From Cupriavidus pauculus (GTDB taxonomy: Bacteria; Pseudomonadota; Gammaproteobacteria; Burkholderiales; Burkholderiaceae): 64,000 nucleotides of DNA. How positions within the stretch are numbered: the first letter of the stretch is position 1; every line of letters starts with the position of its first letter. Below are positions 35,840-42,981 of the stretch, one piece after another. The DNA lies in assembly GCF_022179805.1 (NCBI RefSeq), contig NZ_BPUO01000008.1, forward strand, positions 186,001 through 250,000, read 5' to 3'. A model generated the notes under the pieces. It ran no database searches. It was not told the DNA's origin and saw only the letters and a program-made list of their open reading frames with translations. Both the position numbers and the translations under genes were made by a program.

Positions 35840-35921
35840 GATGGTCTCCTAGAGAAGGAAGGTGCTGCTTTGGGTCAGGTTTGTCGAGCATCGGGTTGGT
35901 GTCGCGCTCGGACCAGATATC

Positions 35922-35936
35922 GCAGCAAGCGTGCCA
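35922..35936 (-). promoter_or_regulatory. sigma-54 promoter of precursor gene 2
   Basis: The minus strand reads TGGCACGCTTGCTGC (GG and GC ten bases apart), identical to the promoter at 41102. It is 83 bases before the start codon. The 330-base gap 35840-36169 contains this promoter, the palindrome at 36037 and a terminator. Confidence 0.85.
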
Positions 35937-36036
35937 GCCCGGGCCAGGCCGATGAAAAAAGTCTGGAAACGCTTGTAGAGCAAGGCTTTGCGGGTTTCGG
36001 ACGGAGATTTCGCTGACGGCCAGCGCCAGGCAAGGT

Positions 36037-36053
36037 GTTGGACGGTCACCGAC
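36037..36053. promoter_or_regulatory. GTYGG-N7-CCRAC palindrome, site 5
   Basis: GTTGG-ACGGTCA-CCGAC lies about 100 bases upstream of the -24 element of precursor gene 2, a normal enhancer position. It overlaps another inverted repeat, GGACGG-N10-CCGTCC. An A-tract (about 35953) lies between site and promoter. Confidence 0.55.
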
Positions 36054-36087
36054 AGCCGTCCACACACTGTTGGCTTGCGCCGCTCAC

Positions 36088-36118
36088 CAAAAAAAGCGGC
36101 GCACATCGCTGTGCGCCG
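36088..36118 (-). terminator. intrinsic terminator after the DUF4399 genes
   Basis: The minus strand has GGCGCACA-GCGA-TGTGCGCC followed by a run of T. It closes the DUF4399 unit about 50 bases downstream of its stop. Confidence 0.85.
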
Positions 36119-36169
36119 TATCGGAGACAGGCGGACCGCCCCGCCTTTTCGCTCCGAGCCCTTGACCGG

Positions 36170-36694
36170 TCATTTCACATAGATCGTGATCTTCTTCGAG
36201 TAGATCGGGGGATTGGTCGGGATGTGCTTCTCGTCGCCCATCAGCAGTTGCAGCGTGTGCTTGCCCGGCGGCAACTCGATGGTGGTTTCCGTTTCGCCCG
36301 CGCCAAAGTGCAGGTGGTTGCGGTCGTTCGGGATTTCCTTGTCCAGCGGTGGCAGGTCGACATCGATCAGCAGGTGGTGGTGGCCCGTGTTCGGATACTT
36401 GACGTCCTTGGGCGCCACGCCCATGTTGCGCAGCCCGAACCACACCTTGATGGGCTTGCCCGCCTGCAGCGTCTGGTTGTTGTTCGGGAAGCCAATATAG
36501 AGATAGGCATTCTTCGGTGCCGGCGTGGGCCCCGAGGCCGCGCTGGCGGCTGCGGGCGCCATGGCGTGGCCGGCATGGGGCGACGATGCCGTGGGGGCGG
36601 ACGCATCGGCGGCGCGCGCCAGGCCCGCGTACAGCATGGCACCGGCGGACAGCAACGTCATGCCCGCGATAAGCATCGGTCTGAAATGGGTCAT
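36170..36694 (-). CDS. DUF4399 periplasmic protein, copy A
   Basis: A 174-aa exported protein: signal peptide to about residue 28 ('LYAGLARA-AD'), a low-complexity Ala/Ser/Pro linker with 'SPHAGHAMAP', and a DUF4399 domain with 'YPNTGHHHLLIDVDLPPLDK' and 'PNDRNHLHFGAGETETTIEL'. The histidine clusters suggest metal or glycan binding. It shares its domain with the next gene at about 75% by eye, so they are tandem duplicates. The fold is beta-rich with no recognised catalytic site. Confidence 0.82.
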   Translation of the reverse strand: MTHFRPMLIAGMTLLSAGAMLYAGLARAADASAPTASSPHAGHAMAPAAASAASGPTPAPKNAYLYIGFPNNNQTLQAGKPIKVWFGLRNMGVAPKDVKYPNTGHHHLLIDVDLPPLDKEIPNDRNHLHFGAGETETTIELPPGKHTLQLLMGDEKHIPTNPPIYSKKITIYVK

Positions 36695-36720
36695 GGCTCC
36701 CCCGTTCGCGCCTGTGTGCG

Positions 36721-37149
36721 CTAGCGCACAGTGATCGTGATCTTCTTGGAGTAAATCGGCGGATCGAACGGTACATGTTTGCTGTCGCCCAGCAGCAGCT
36801 GCAACGTGTGCTTGCCCGGAGGCAGTTCGATGCGCGCGTCGGTTTCACCGGCGCCAAAGTGCAGGTGATTGCGATCGTTCGGGATTTCCTTGTCCAGCGG
36901 CGGCAGGTCGACGTCGATCAGCAGATGGTGATGTCCGCAGTTTGGCCGTTCGATGCCCTTGGGACAGACGCCCATGCCCTTGAGCCCCATGCGCACCCAG
37001 AGCTTGCCGCCCTCGATGACCGTGCCGTCGGCGGGCCAGATGATGTACGTCTCCGCGCCCTTGGGGGCCGGCGTGAGCGGTATCGCGAATGTCGTCCAAC
37101 TGGCCAGGAATGCGGCCGCGAGCGCGTGCAGCAGGGATCGTCTGGACAT
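36721..37149 (-). CDS. DUF4399 periplasmic protein, copy B
   Basis: A 142-aa protein started at ATG 37149 behind a GGGAGGAG ribosome site. It has a signal peptide ('SLLHALAAAFLASWTTFAIP') and the DUF4399 domain ('RPNCGHHHLLIDVDLPPLDK', 'LHFGAGETDARIELPPGKHT'). Unlike copy A it lacks the linker and has a cysteine before the HHH cluster ('NCGHHH'). Only 26 bases separate the genes, so they are co-transcribed. Their link to the peptide system rests on position. Confidence 0.8.
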   Translation of the reverse strand: MSRRSLLHALAAAFLASWTTFAIPLTPAPKGAETYIIWPADGTVIEGGKLWVRMGLKGMGVCPKGIERPNCGHHHLLIDVDLPPLDKEIPNDRNHLHFGAGETDARIELPPGKHTLQLLLGDSKHVPFDPPIYSKKITITVR

Positions 37150-37373
37150 GGCGGCTCCTCCCGGAGAACTGTCCGCTTCACACGGTATTCCCGCGGGGGA
37201 GCGGATTCTTGGTGGATGTTCTTGATGCGCTCGGCGATGTGTCCTGAAGCGTAGGTCGGAAGACACCAAAAAGCGAACTTTCACGCCACAAGGGCTGTGC
37301 TATCTTGAAACGGCCGGTACCGCGTCTCGGCAACTCCACACCGCATGCCGCGGCGATCCTGAAGGGGATGAAT

Positions 37374-38642
37374 ATGTGGCGGAAAGCATTTTTCGTAGCG
37401 CTGCTGGCACTCGGCCCGGGAATGGATGCGGCGTTGCATGGGCCACCATCGGGCAACGCATGGCCTGGCGCCAGCCTGCTGCCGCCATCAGCCCACGCAG
37501 GCATCCTGCCCAAGAACAGCGACGAGCAGTACGAACTGACGTTCTGGGATTCGATCAAGAACAGTACCTACGCCGCGGACTACGAGGCCTATCTGAAGCA
37601 GTACCCCAATGGGCGCTTCGCGGCGCTGGCCAAGTCCCGGCTCGAACGCATCAAGGCCACCGCGCCAGCACAGGCCGCGCAGCCCCCGGCCGCCCAGCCC
37701 CCAGCCACCAAGCCCGACACCAAGGCGGAAGCGAAGCCCGAGCCGCCCAAGCCCGCACCCGCCGCCAAGCCCACGCCTGCCCCGGCACCCACGCCGCCCA
37801 CGGCCGGCGCCGCCGGGCAGCCGCGCACGCGCGCGGGTGGCGCGATTGCGCAGGGAACGGTGACCTATCCGGCCGAAGGCAAGGAAGCGCCAGCCGGCGG
37901 CGCGGCAAGGCCGGCCGAGGCGCGTGGCGCGGAGTCGCGCGACTGTCCGCAGTGCCCGGTGATGATCGCCGTGAATCCGGGCGGCTTCACGATGGGCAGC
38001 AATACCAGCGATCCCGCCGAGAAGCCGCCGCATCACGTGAACGTGGGCAATGCGTTCGCCATCGGCAAGTACGAGGTCACGGTGGAGCAGTGGAACGTGT
38101 GCGCCGACGCCAACGCCTGCCCGCGCATCGCCACCAACCCGCCCGAGGCCAAGAACGCGCCCGTCCGTGACGTCAGCTGGGACGACGCGCAGCAGTACGT
38201 GGCGTGGCTGTCGAAGACCACCGGCAAGACCTATCGCCTGCCCACTGAAGCCGAATGGGAATACGCGGCGCGCGGCGGCACCAGCTCCGCGTTCTGGTGG
38301 GGCGACAAGATGAGCAAGGGCAACGCCAACTGCAAGGACTGCGGCGACCCATGGAGCGACGCCGCGCCGGCCAACGTCGGGTCGTTCGCGGCCAACCCGT
38401 TCGGCTTGCACGATATGAACGGCAGCGTCTGGGAATGGGTGTCCGATTGCTGGCACAGCTCGTACAAGAACGCGCCGACCGATGGCAGGTCCTGGGAAGA
38501 GCCGGCCTGCACGGCACGCGTGATCCGAGGCGGATCGTGGCGCGAGGGCGCCAGCTACATGGTGTCATCCACGCGCTTCAAGTACAGCTCCAGCGTGCGG
38601 CAGTCGCAGAACGGGTTCCGCGTGTTGCGGGATGCAAAGTAG
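37374..38642 (+). CDS. SUMF1/FGE-fold exported protein
   Basis: A 422-aa protein started at ATG 37374, seven bases from GAAGGGG. An N-terminal hydrophobic signal ('[14 protein letters not shown]') precedes a segment ('[20 protein letters not shown]') resembling the small domain often placed before such modules, then a Pro/Ala-rich linker and a SUMF1 domain (about 205-422: 'GGFTMGSN', '[18 protein letters not shown]', '[16 protein letters not shown]', '[17 protein letters not shown]', '[17 protein letters not shown]'). The copper-binding cysteine pair of true formylglycine generators is absent after 'RGGSW', so it is probably a binding module. Convergent with the kinase. Confidence 0.82.
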   Translation: MWRKAFFVALLALGPGMDAALHGPPSGNAWPGASLLPPSAHAGILPKNSDEQYELTFWDSIKNSTYAADYEAYLKQYPNGRFAALAKSRLERIKATAPAQAAQPPAAQPPATKPDTKAEAKPEPPKPAPAAKPTPAPAPTPPTAGAAGQPRTRAGGAIAQGTVTYPAEGKEAPAGGAARPAEARGAESRDCPQCPVMIAVNPGGFTMGSNTSDPAEKPPHHVNVGNAFAIGKYEVTVEQWNVCADANACPRIATNPPEAKNAPVRDVSWDDAQQYVAWLSKTTGKTYRLPTEAEWEYAARGGTSSAFWWGDKMSKGNANCKDCGDPWSDAAPANVGSFAANPFGLHDMNGSVWEWVSDCWHSSYKNAPTDGRSWEEPACTARVIRGGSWREGASYMVSSTRFKYSSSVRQSQNGFRVLRDAK

Positions 38643-38663
38643 CGCGTTCCACGGCCGCTGAGA

Positions 38664-40826
38664 CTACTTGGCGCGTGTCGAGATCTGCACGATGTCGGCG
38701 CTGATCTGATCGCGCCCCAGCTTGCCGGCCATCTGCGCCAGCGGCTTTTCCAGCGCGCGCAGGTATTCCTGGCGCGTTTCCACTTCGGGCCGCCGCGTGG
38801 TGAACAGCGGCGCGGGCGTGGTCAGCAGCACCACCAGTTCGGTACCGAACGGCTTCGAGATGACCCAATCCCCGCTGTCGCCCACCGTGGCGCTGTAGCT
38901 GGCCGGCGCCTGGTTGCCCTGGATGCGTCCGCTGGGCACAAGGTGGGCCACCTTGCCATCGGCCGAGAAATAATCAACATAGACATACGAGTCGTGCGGC
39001 GGCGTATTGATGTCGAGCACCAGCGGCGTGCCTTCGGCCAGTTGCGTGCCGCCGCGTGTGCGCAGCGCTGCCCCGGCCTTTTCTCCGGCCTTGCGGCCGC
39101 CCGACCAGTAGGGCGCGACCAGCCGCACCACATCGCACTTGTCGTTGGCCAGCGGCTGGGCGTCGAGCTTAAGCGATTTCACGCCCGACACCTTGTTGAG
39201 CTTGTCGCGCAGGCCGTCCGCCGCCGACTCGGCAACGTAGCCGCTAACCAGCAGCGTGTTGCCTTCGATGTTGGCGGTCAACAGCGAGCACGGCGTGGCC
39301 GCGATCACCTGGGCCACTGCTTCGGGTTTCAGCGGCACCGCCTCCGGTGGCGGCGGCGCGGAAGGAGTGGACGGTGCCGGTGCTTCGGCCTGCGTCGGCG
39401 GCGTGGTGTCCGGCGTCGACACGTGGTTGCGCCAGAAGTAGACCAGCACGCCAGTGGCCAGCGCCACGCCGGCAATCACGCTGCCGGCAATCACCGGCAG
39501 GCGCACGCCGCCTTCCTGCGTCTCGCCGCCAAGGCCGGCGAGGAACTGCTTGACCGTCGGCGTACGCGTGGCGCGGTCCAGCGACAACGCCTGGCGCAAC
39601 GCCTTCCACTGCCCACGCGATAGCGCCTTGGGCTGCTCGGGACGCAGGCTCTTGACGCGTGCCTCGGCGGCCGACATCCGGTTGAACGGATGCCGCCCGG
39701 TCAGCAGCTCGTAGCTGACGCAGGCCAGCGCGTAGATATCGTCACGCGGATCGGGCTCGCGATGCTCGAACATCTCCGGGCTGGCGTAGGCCGGCGTCAT
39801 GCCGCCCAGCGATCCCGGATCGAACACGGTCTGATCGGCGTCGTCGGCAGGCTGCTGGAAGCCGCGCGCAATGCCGAAGTCGATGACCTTGACCTCGCCG
39901 CGATCGGTCAGGAACACGTTGGCGGGCTTGAAGTCGCAATGCACGAAGCCGCGCTCGTGCGCGTAGGCCAGCGCGCTGCCCATGCCGACGATGATCGGCA
40001 TGGCTTTTATGTATGGCAGCCCCTGGAACTCGGGCGTGCGCAGCACCCGGTTGAGCGACTTGCCCTGCAGGTATTCCATGGTCAGGAAGACCGTGGGGCC
40101 GTCGCGGTCGAAGTCGTACACCGTGACGATGTTCCGGTGCGCCAGTTGCTGTGCCTTGCGCGCCTCGCGCTGCAGGGCGATCAGTGATTTTGGATGGCCG
40201 CTGAACTGCATGTTCAGCACCTTGATGGCGATGTACGGCTTGCGGTCTGATGCTTCGAGCTTGCGCAGGTCCAGCGCCTTGTAGACCGTGCCCATGCCGC
40301 CCACGCCCAGGCATTCCTCCAGCACGAACCGCCCGTTCAGCGTATCGCCCACGCCCTTGGTGGGTCCCGACGGCACGTAACCGCCCGTGAAATGTCCGCT
40401 CTGGCCACCAGTACTGCTACCGGTATTGCTGCCCGTGTTGCTTCCCGTATTGCTGCCTGTATTGCCCGTGTGGCCGCCCGTCATGCCGCTGAGCGGCGAC
40501 GGTGCCTCGGGCACGATGCGGGTTTCCTCGCCAGGCATGTCGTGCCGCGCATCGTGCTGCGTGTCGTGCTGAACCGGATGCTGCACTTCGCCCACCGGGT
40601 CGAACTGGGTGGCCATGTGCGAGTCGATGCGATGCATGACTTCGGCGTAGACGGCCGGCGGCAATGGAAATCGCGTGTGCTCCTCGGAGAGCACGCGGGC
40701 GAACTGCGTGGAGTCGGTCTGATCGTCCTTGAGGGCCAAATCCACCGATGCGAGGAATTCGTCGCGGCTCAAACTGCCCCGCTGAAAATTCCGTATGAGT
40801 TCGGTCAGGCTGGACATCCGGTGCAT
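38664..40826 (-). CDS. Hanks-type Ser/Thr protein kinase with DUF4384 domain
   Basis: A 720-aa membrane kinase. A Gly/Asn/Thr/Ser linker with near-perfect 'NTGS' repeats (about 121-139) precedes the kinase domain (about 165-430): 'LGVGGMGTVYKA', 'IAIKVLN' (Lys202), 'VHCDFKPANVFL' (Asp298, with Cys in place of the Arg of HRD), 'VIDFGIARG' (Asp316) and 'PAYASPEMFEH'. One transmembrane helix (about 443-465) leads to a periplasmic region ending in a DUF4384-like domain ('DSYVYVDYFSADGKVAHLVP'). The start could also be the ATG at 40817. It is the likely writer for the PP2C/FHA circuit. Confidence 0.92.
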   Translation of the reverse strand: MHRMSSLTELIRNFQRGSLSRDEFLASVDLALKDDQTDSTQFARVLSEEHTRFPLPPAVYAEVMHRIDSHMATQFDPVGEVQHPVQHDTQHDARHDMPGEETRIVPEAPSPLSGMTGGHTGNTGSNTGSNTGSNTGSSTGGQSGHFTGGYVPSGPTKGVGDTLNGRFVLEECLGVGGMGTVYKALDLRKLEASDRKPYIAIKVLNMQFSGHPKSLIALQREARKAQQLAHRNIVTVYDFDRDGPTVFLTMEYLQGKSLNRVLRTPEFQGLPYIKAMPIIVGMGSALAYAHERGFVHCDFKPANVFLTDRGEVKVIDFGIARGFQQPADDADQTVFDPGSLGGMTPAYASPEMFEHREPDPRDDIYALACVSYELLTGRHPFNRMSAAEARVKSLRPEQPKALSRGQWKALRQALSLDRATRTPTVKQFLAGLGGETQEGGVRLPVIAGSVIAGVALATGVLVYFWRNHVSTPDTTPPTQAEAPAPSTPSAPPPPEAVPLKPEAVAQVIAATPCSLLTANIEGNTLLVSGYVAESAADGLRDKLNKVSGVKSLKLDAQPLANDKCDVVRLVAPYWSGGRKAGEKAGAALRTRGGTQLAEGTPLVLDINTPPHDSYVYVDYFSADGKVAHLVPSGRIQGNQAPASYSATVGDSGDWVISKPFGTELVVLLTTPAPLFTTRRPEVETRQEYLRALEKPLAQMAGKLGRDQISADIVQISTRAK

Positions 40827-40974
40827 CCCGACGAGTAGTTTTGAGGCGGAACCGTTGCGTCACGGCGCATGGCCTTCGATGGATACTAGTGCGCACTCCG
40901 GCCATTCGCAATCCCACACTGCGGCGCCGCGCCACCTTGCCCGTTGCTGCCGCGCAGACACCCGACACCTTTCT

Positions 40975-40991
40975 GTTGGCCGGGCCCCATC
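40975..40991. promoter_or_regulatory. GTYGG-N7-CCRAC palindrome, site 6
   Basis: GTTGG-CCGGGCC-CCATC, one mismatch from consensus, lies 111 bases upstream of the -24 element of the precursor 3 promoter, nearly the same spacing as at precursor 2. A T8 tract (about 41076) lies between, as an A-tract does at precursor 2. The 373-base gap 40827-41199 holds only this regulatory region. Confidence 0.5.
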
Positions 40992-41101
40992 ACTTCGCGG
41001 GCCACCGCCCTGCCGCGCCGGCCAGGCCCACACCACCCGTTTTCCCGCAAACCCTTGTGCCACAACGCCTCGCCGTTTTTTTTCGCGGACATGGCCCGCG
41101 C

Positions 41102-41116
41102 TGGCACGCTTGCTGC
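41102..41116 (+). promoter_or_regulatory. sigma-54 promoter of the precursor 3-4(-5-6) operon
   Basis: TGGCACGCTTGCTGC has GG and GC exactly ten bases apart. The surrounding roughly 100 bases, to the ribosome site TAGGAGACCA, are nearly identical to those of precursor gene 2 on the other strand. Confidence 0.85.
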
Positions 41117-41199
41117 GATATCTGGTCCGAGCGCGACACCAACCCGATGCTCGACAAACCTGACCCAAAGCACCACCTTCCTTACCTTAGGAGACCACC

Positions 41200-41475
41200 A
41201 TGACCACGCTGACCATCAAGGACCTGTCCTCGACCGAAACCCTCGACGCCAAGAAGCGGCAAGCCGTACGCGGCGGCATCGCCTTCCTGCCCGTTACCAC
41301 CGTCTACAGCCCGTTCAAGCTGTCGGTCGACAAGGTGTTCGACGTCAAGCAGTCGAACCAGCAAATGCAGGAAGTCACGAACTACTTCGGCAACGGCTCG
41401 GCCTTCCAGGAAAACATGCACAACAACGTGACGACGAACCAGTACGCGCAGAACAACGTGTACCACCCCGCCTGA
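41200..41475 (+). CDS. double-glycine leader peptide precursor 3
   Basis: A 91-aa precursor: leader 'MTTLTIKDLSSTETLDAKKR' plus 'QAVRGG', then a 65-residue core 'IAFLPVTTVYSPFKLSVDKV...' ending 'YFGNGSAFQENMHNNVTTNQ', 'YAQNNVYHPA'. It differs from precursor 2 by few leader residues but has a divergent middle, and its end is extended by 'VYHPA'. First gene behind the sigma-54 promoter at 41102 and likely the head of a run of four precursor genes. Confidence 0.82.
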   Translation: MTTLTIKDLSSTETLDAKKRQAVRGGIAFLPVTTVYSPFKLSVDKVFDVKQSNQQMQEVTNYFGNGSAFQENMHNNVTTNQYAQNNVYHPA

Positions 41476-41552
41476 GCACGGACGCACCCAGGTTTTACAC
41501 CGGCACCATCGCCACCCATCGCCTTACCATCATCGCCCCTTAGGAGACTGCC

Positions 41553-41819
41553 ATGAGCACCCTGACCATCCTCGACCTGTCCAGCACCACCACCCTCGAA
41601 GCCACCCGCATGAAGTCGGTACGCGGCGGCCTGGGCCTGATCGCCCCGTGGACCAGCGTCTACGCCCCGGTGAAGCTGTCGTTCGACTCGCACGTCAAGA
41701 TCGACCAGCAGAACCAGCAGATGCAGCAGGTCGGCAACTACTTCGGCAACGGTTCCGCGTTCCAGGAACATATGCACAACAACGTGACGACGAACCAGTA
41801 CGCCCAGAACAACGCCTGA
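41553..41819 (+). CDS. double-glycine leader peptide precursor 4
   Basis: An 88-aa precursor: leader 'MSTLTILDLSSTTTLEATRM' plus 'KSVRGG', core 'LGLIAPWTSVYAPVKLSFDS...NYFGNGSAF', 'QEHMHNNVTTNQYAQNNA'. Precursors 2 and 4 agree over most of their cores. It has its own TAGGAG site but no sigma-54 promoter of its own, so it is probably read from 41102, 77 bases after precursor 3. Confidence 0.82.
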   Translation: MSTLTILDLSSTTTLEATRMKSVRGGLGLIAPWTSVYAPVKLSFDSHVKIDQQNQQMQQVGNYFGNGSAFQEHMHNNVTTNQYAQNNA

Positions 41820-41827
41820 TTCGCCAG

Positions 41828-41858
41828 GCTGGCGGGCAGCGCCCTCGCGCCCGCCAGC
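41828..41858 (+). terminator. hairpin between precursors 4 and 5
   Basis: GCTGGCGGGC...GCCCGCCAGC forms a strong hairpin without a T-run directly after the precursor 4 stop. It may protect the upstream mRNA 3' end or partly stop transcription, lowering expression of precursors 5 and 6. Confidence 0.5.
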
Positions 41859-41904
41859 ACCGGCCCACATCAGACACGCCGCATCCGCCTTCAAGGAGTC
41901 CACC

Positions 41905-42177
41905 ATGTCATCGATCATCGTCCGCGACCTTGCCGTCAGCAAGGACCTCGACCAACAATCGCTGCGCGCCATCCGTGGCGGCGCAGACTGGCTCGGCAAG
42001 ATAGCCGCCACCGGCCCGCTGGCCAACGTCAACGTCAATATCAACCAGAGCGTGCAGCAGCTGCAGCAGGTGAACGTTGCCGCGTTCAACAACAACAAGA
42101 TTGTCGGCGTCGACCTGGGCAACCTCGCGCTGAACATCAAGCCGACGCAATGGGGCGGCAACCTGGCAGTGGCCTGA
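41905..42177 (+). CDS. double-glycine leader peptide precursor 5
   Basis: A 90-aa precursor: leader 'MSSIIVRDLAVSKDLDQQSL' plus 'RAIRGG'; core of 64 residues 'ADWLGKIAATGPLANVNVNI', 'NQSVQQLQQVNVAAFNNNKI', ending 'QWGGNLAVA'. The core is unrelated in detail to precursors 2-4 but again Asn/Gln/Val-rich and cysteine-free. AAGGAG precedes the ATG. It is the most diverged of the group with a full-length core. Confidence 0.78.
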   Translation: MSSIIVRDLAVSKDLDQQSLRAIRGGADWLGKIAATGPLANVNVNINQSVQQLQQVNVAAFNNNKIVGVDLGNLALNIKPTQWGGNLAVA

Positions 42178-42328
42178 GTGCCGCGCGTCCAGGAGCGGTC
42201 CTGTCTCGTGCGCTGCGCATGCGGCGGGACCGTTCGCCTATACTGAATCGGGCCCGCGCCTGCCCCGGCGCTGCCCGACCGGTGCCATTCAGGCCGGCCG
42301 CGGCGAGGCCCGTATGCTGGAGAACGCC

Positions 42329-42544
42329 ATGGCAGTGATCGTCATCAAGGATTTGTCGGAGAACATGGACCTCGACCGCGAGGCCATGACGGCCATCATC
42401 GGTGGCGCACGGCTTGCCGGCAGCTATCGCTGGCAAGCGCACCGACGCCCCACGCTTGCACGACTGATCCAGTATCCGGAGGGATTCCCCGGCACATCGC
42501 AGGTTGCAGGGCAGGAACGGGAGACCAAAGCCACGCGCAAGTAA
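42329..42544 (+). CDS. double-glycine leader peptide precursor 6
   Basis: A 71-aa protein from ATG 42329, six bases after GGAG; an ATG five codons earlier is possible. The leader 'MAVIVIKDLSENMDLDREAM' plus 'TAIIGG' keeps the GG at 25-26 but has Ile instead of Arg before it. The 45-residue core is basic ('RWQAHRRPTLARLIQYPEGF...', 'QERETKATRK') and unlike the neutral Asn/Gln-rich cores of the others. A possible -10 box TATACT lies at about 42239, so it may also have its own promoter. Confidence 0.7.
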   Translation: MAVIVIKDLSENMDLDREAMTAIIGGARLAGSYRWQAHRRPTLARLIQYPEGFPGTSQVAGQERETKATRK

Positions 42545-42588
42545 GTCAGCTTCATCTGCGCGCGACGCTCAGCTGGTCTAAAAAAAGA

Positions 42589-42616
42589 AAAGCCCGCCAA
42601 GTAATTGGCGGGCTTT
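42589..42616 (+). terminator. terminator closing the precursor gene run
   Basis: AAAGCCCGCCAA-GTAA-TTGGCGGGCTTT is a near-perfect, symmetrical hairpin preceded by an A-run and followed by 'ggtt'; it could work in both directions. It ends the peptide system region. Confidence 0.75.
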
Positions 42617-42975
42617 GGTTGCGGACGGGCCCGGATCTCCTGGGTCTACGTCACCGGCTGATTCCGGTCATTCCCTTGCCAAGCATGTTTCCCATGGATT
42701 CCGCCCATGACGCGGACGCCCATCCGGACCACCCGGACAGTCGGAGGAAACCTGGCAGTGGCATCAATGACCGCAATACCGGTGCCGAGCGGCAAGCGAA
42801 CCTTGCCAAAGGCAGAATCAGCGGGGCTGATCCGTCCACCCCATACGGGCATGCATGCCCGCGTTTGCAGTATAGGCAGCGCGCCTCGACATTCAAGCGA
42901 TGCCCCGGCCGCATGCGCTTACGTTTGATTACGTTTGCGTCTTTTCGCGGTGCAACAAAAATTTCGACGTTCTGC

Positions 42976-42981
42976 TATACT
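42976..42981 (+). promoter_or_regulatory. probable -10 box of the helicase gene
   Basis: TATACT in a locally AT-rich stretch, about 390 bases upstream of the helicase start. No strong -35 hexamer is seen. The rest of the 826-base gap 42545-43370 holds a terminator and then nothing I can support; the long frames there cross this promoter and look non-coding. Confidence 0.4.

Noticed and set aside
38949-39623. Plus-strand frames opposite the kinase and FHA genes
   Set aside because: They are antisense shadows of well-supported kinase and FHA coding sequence.
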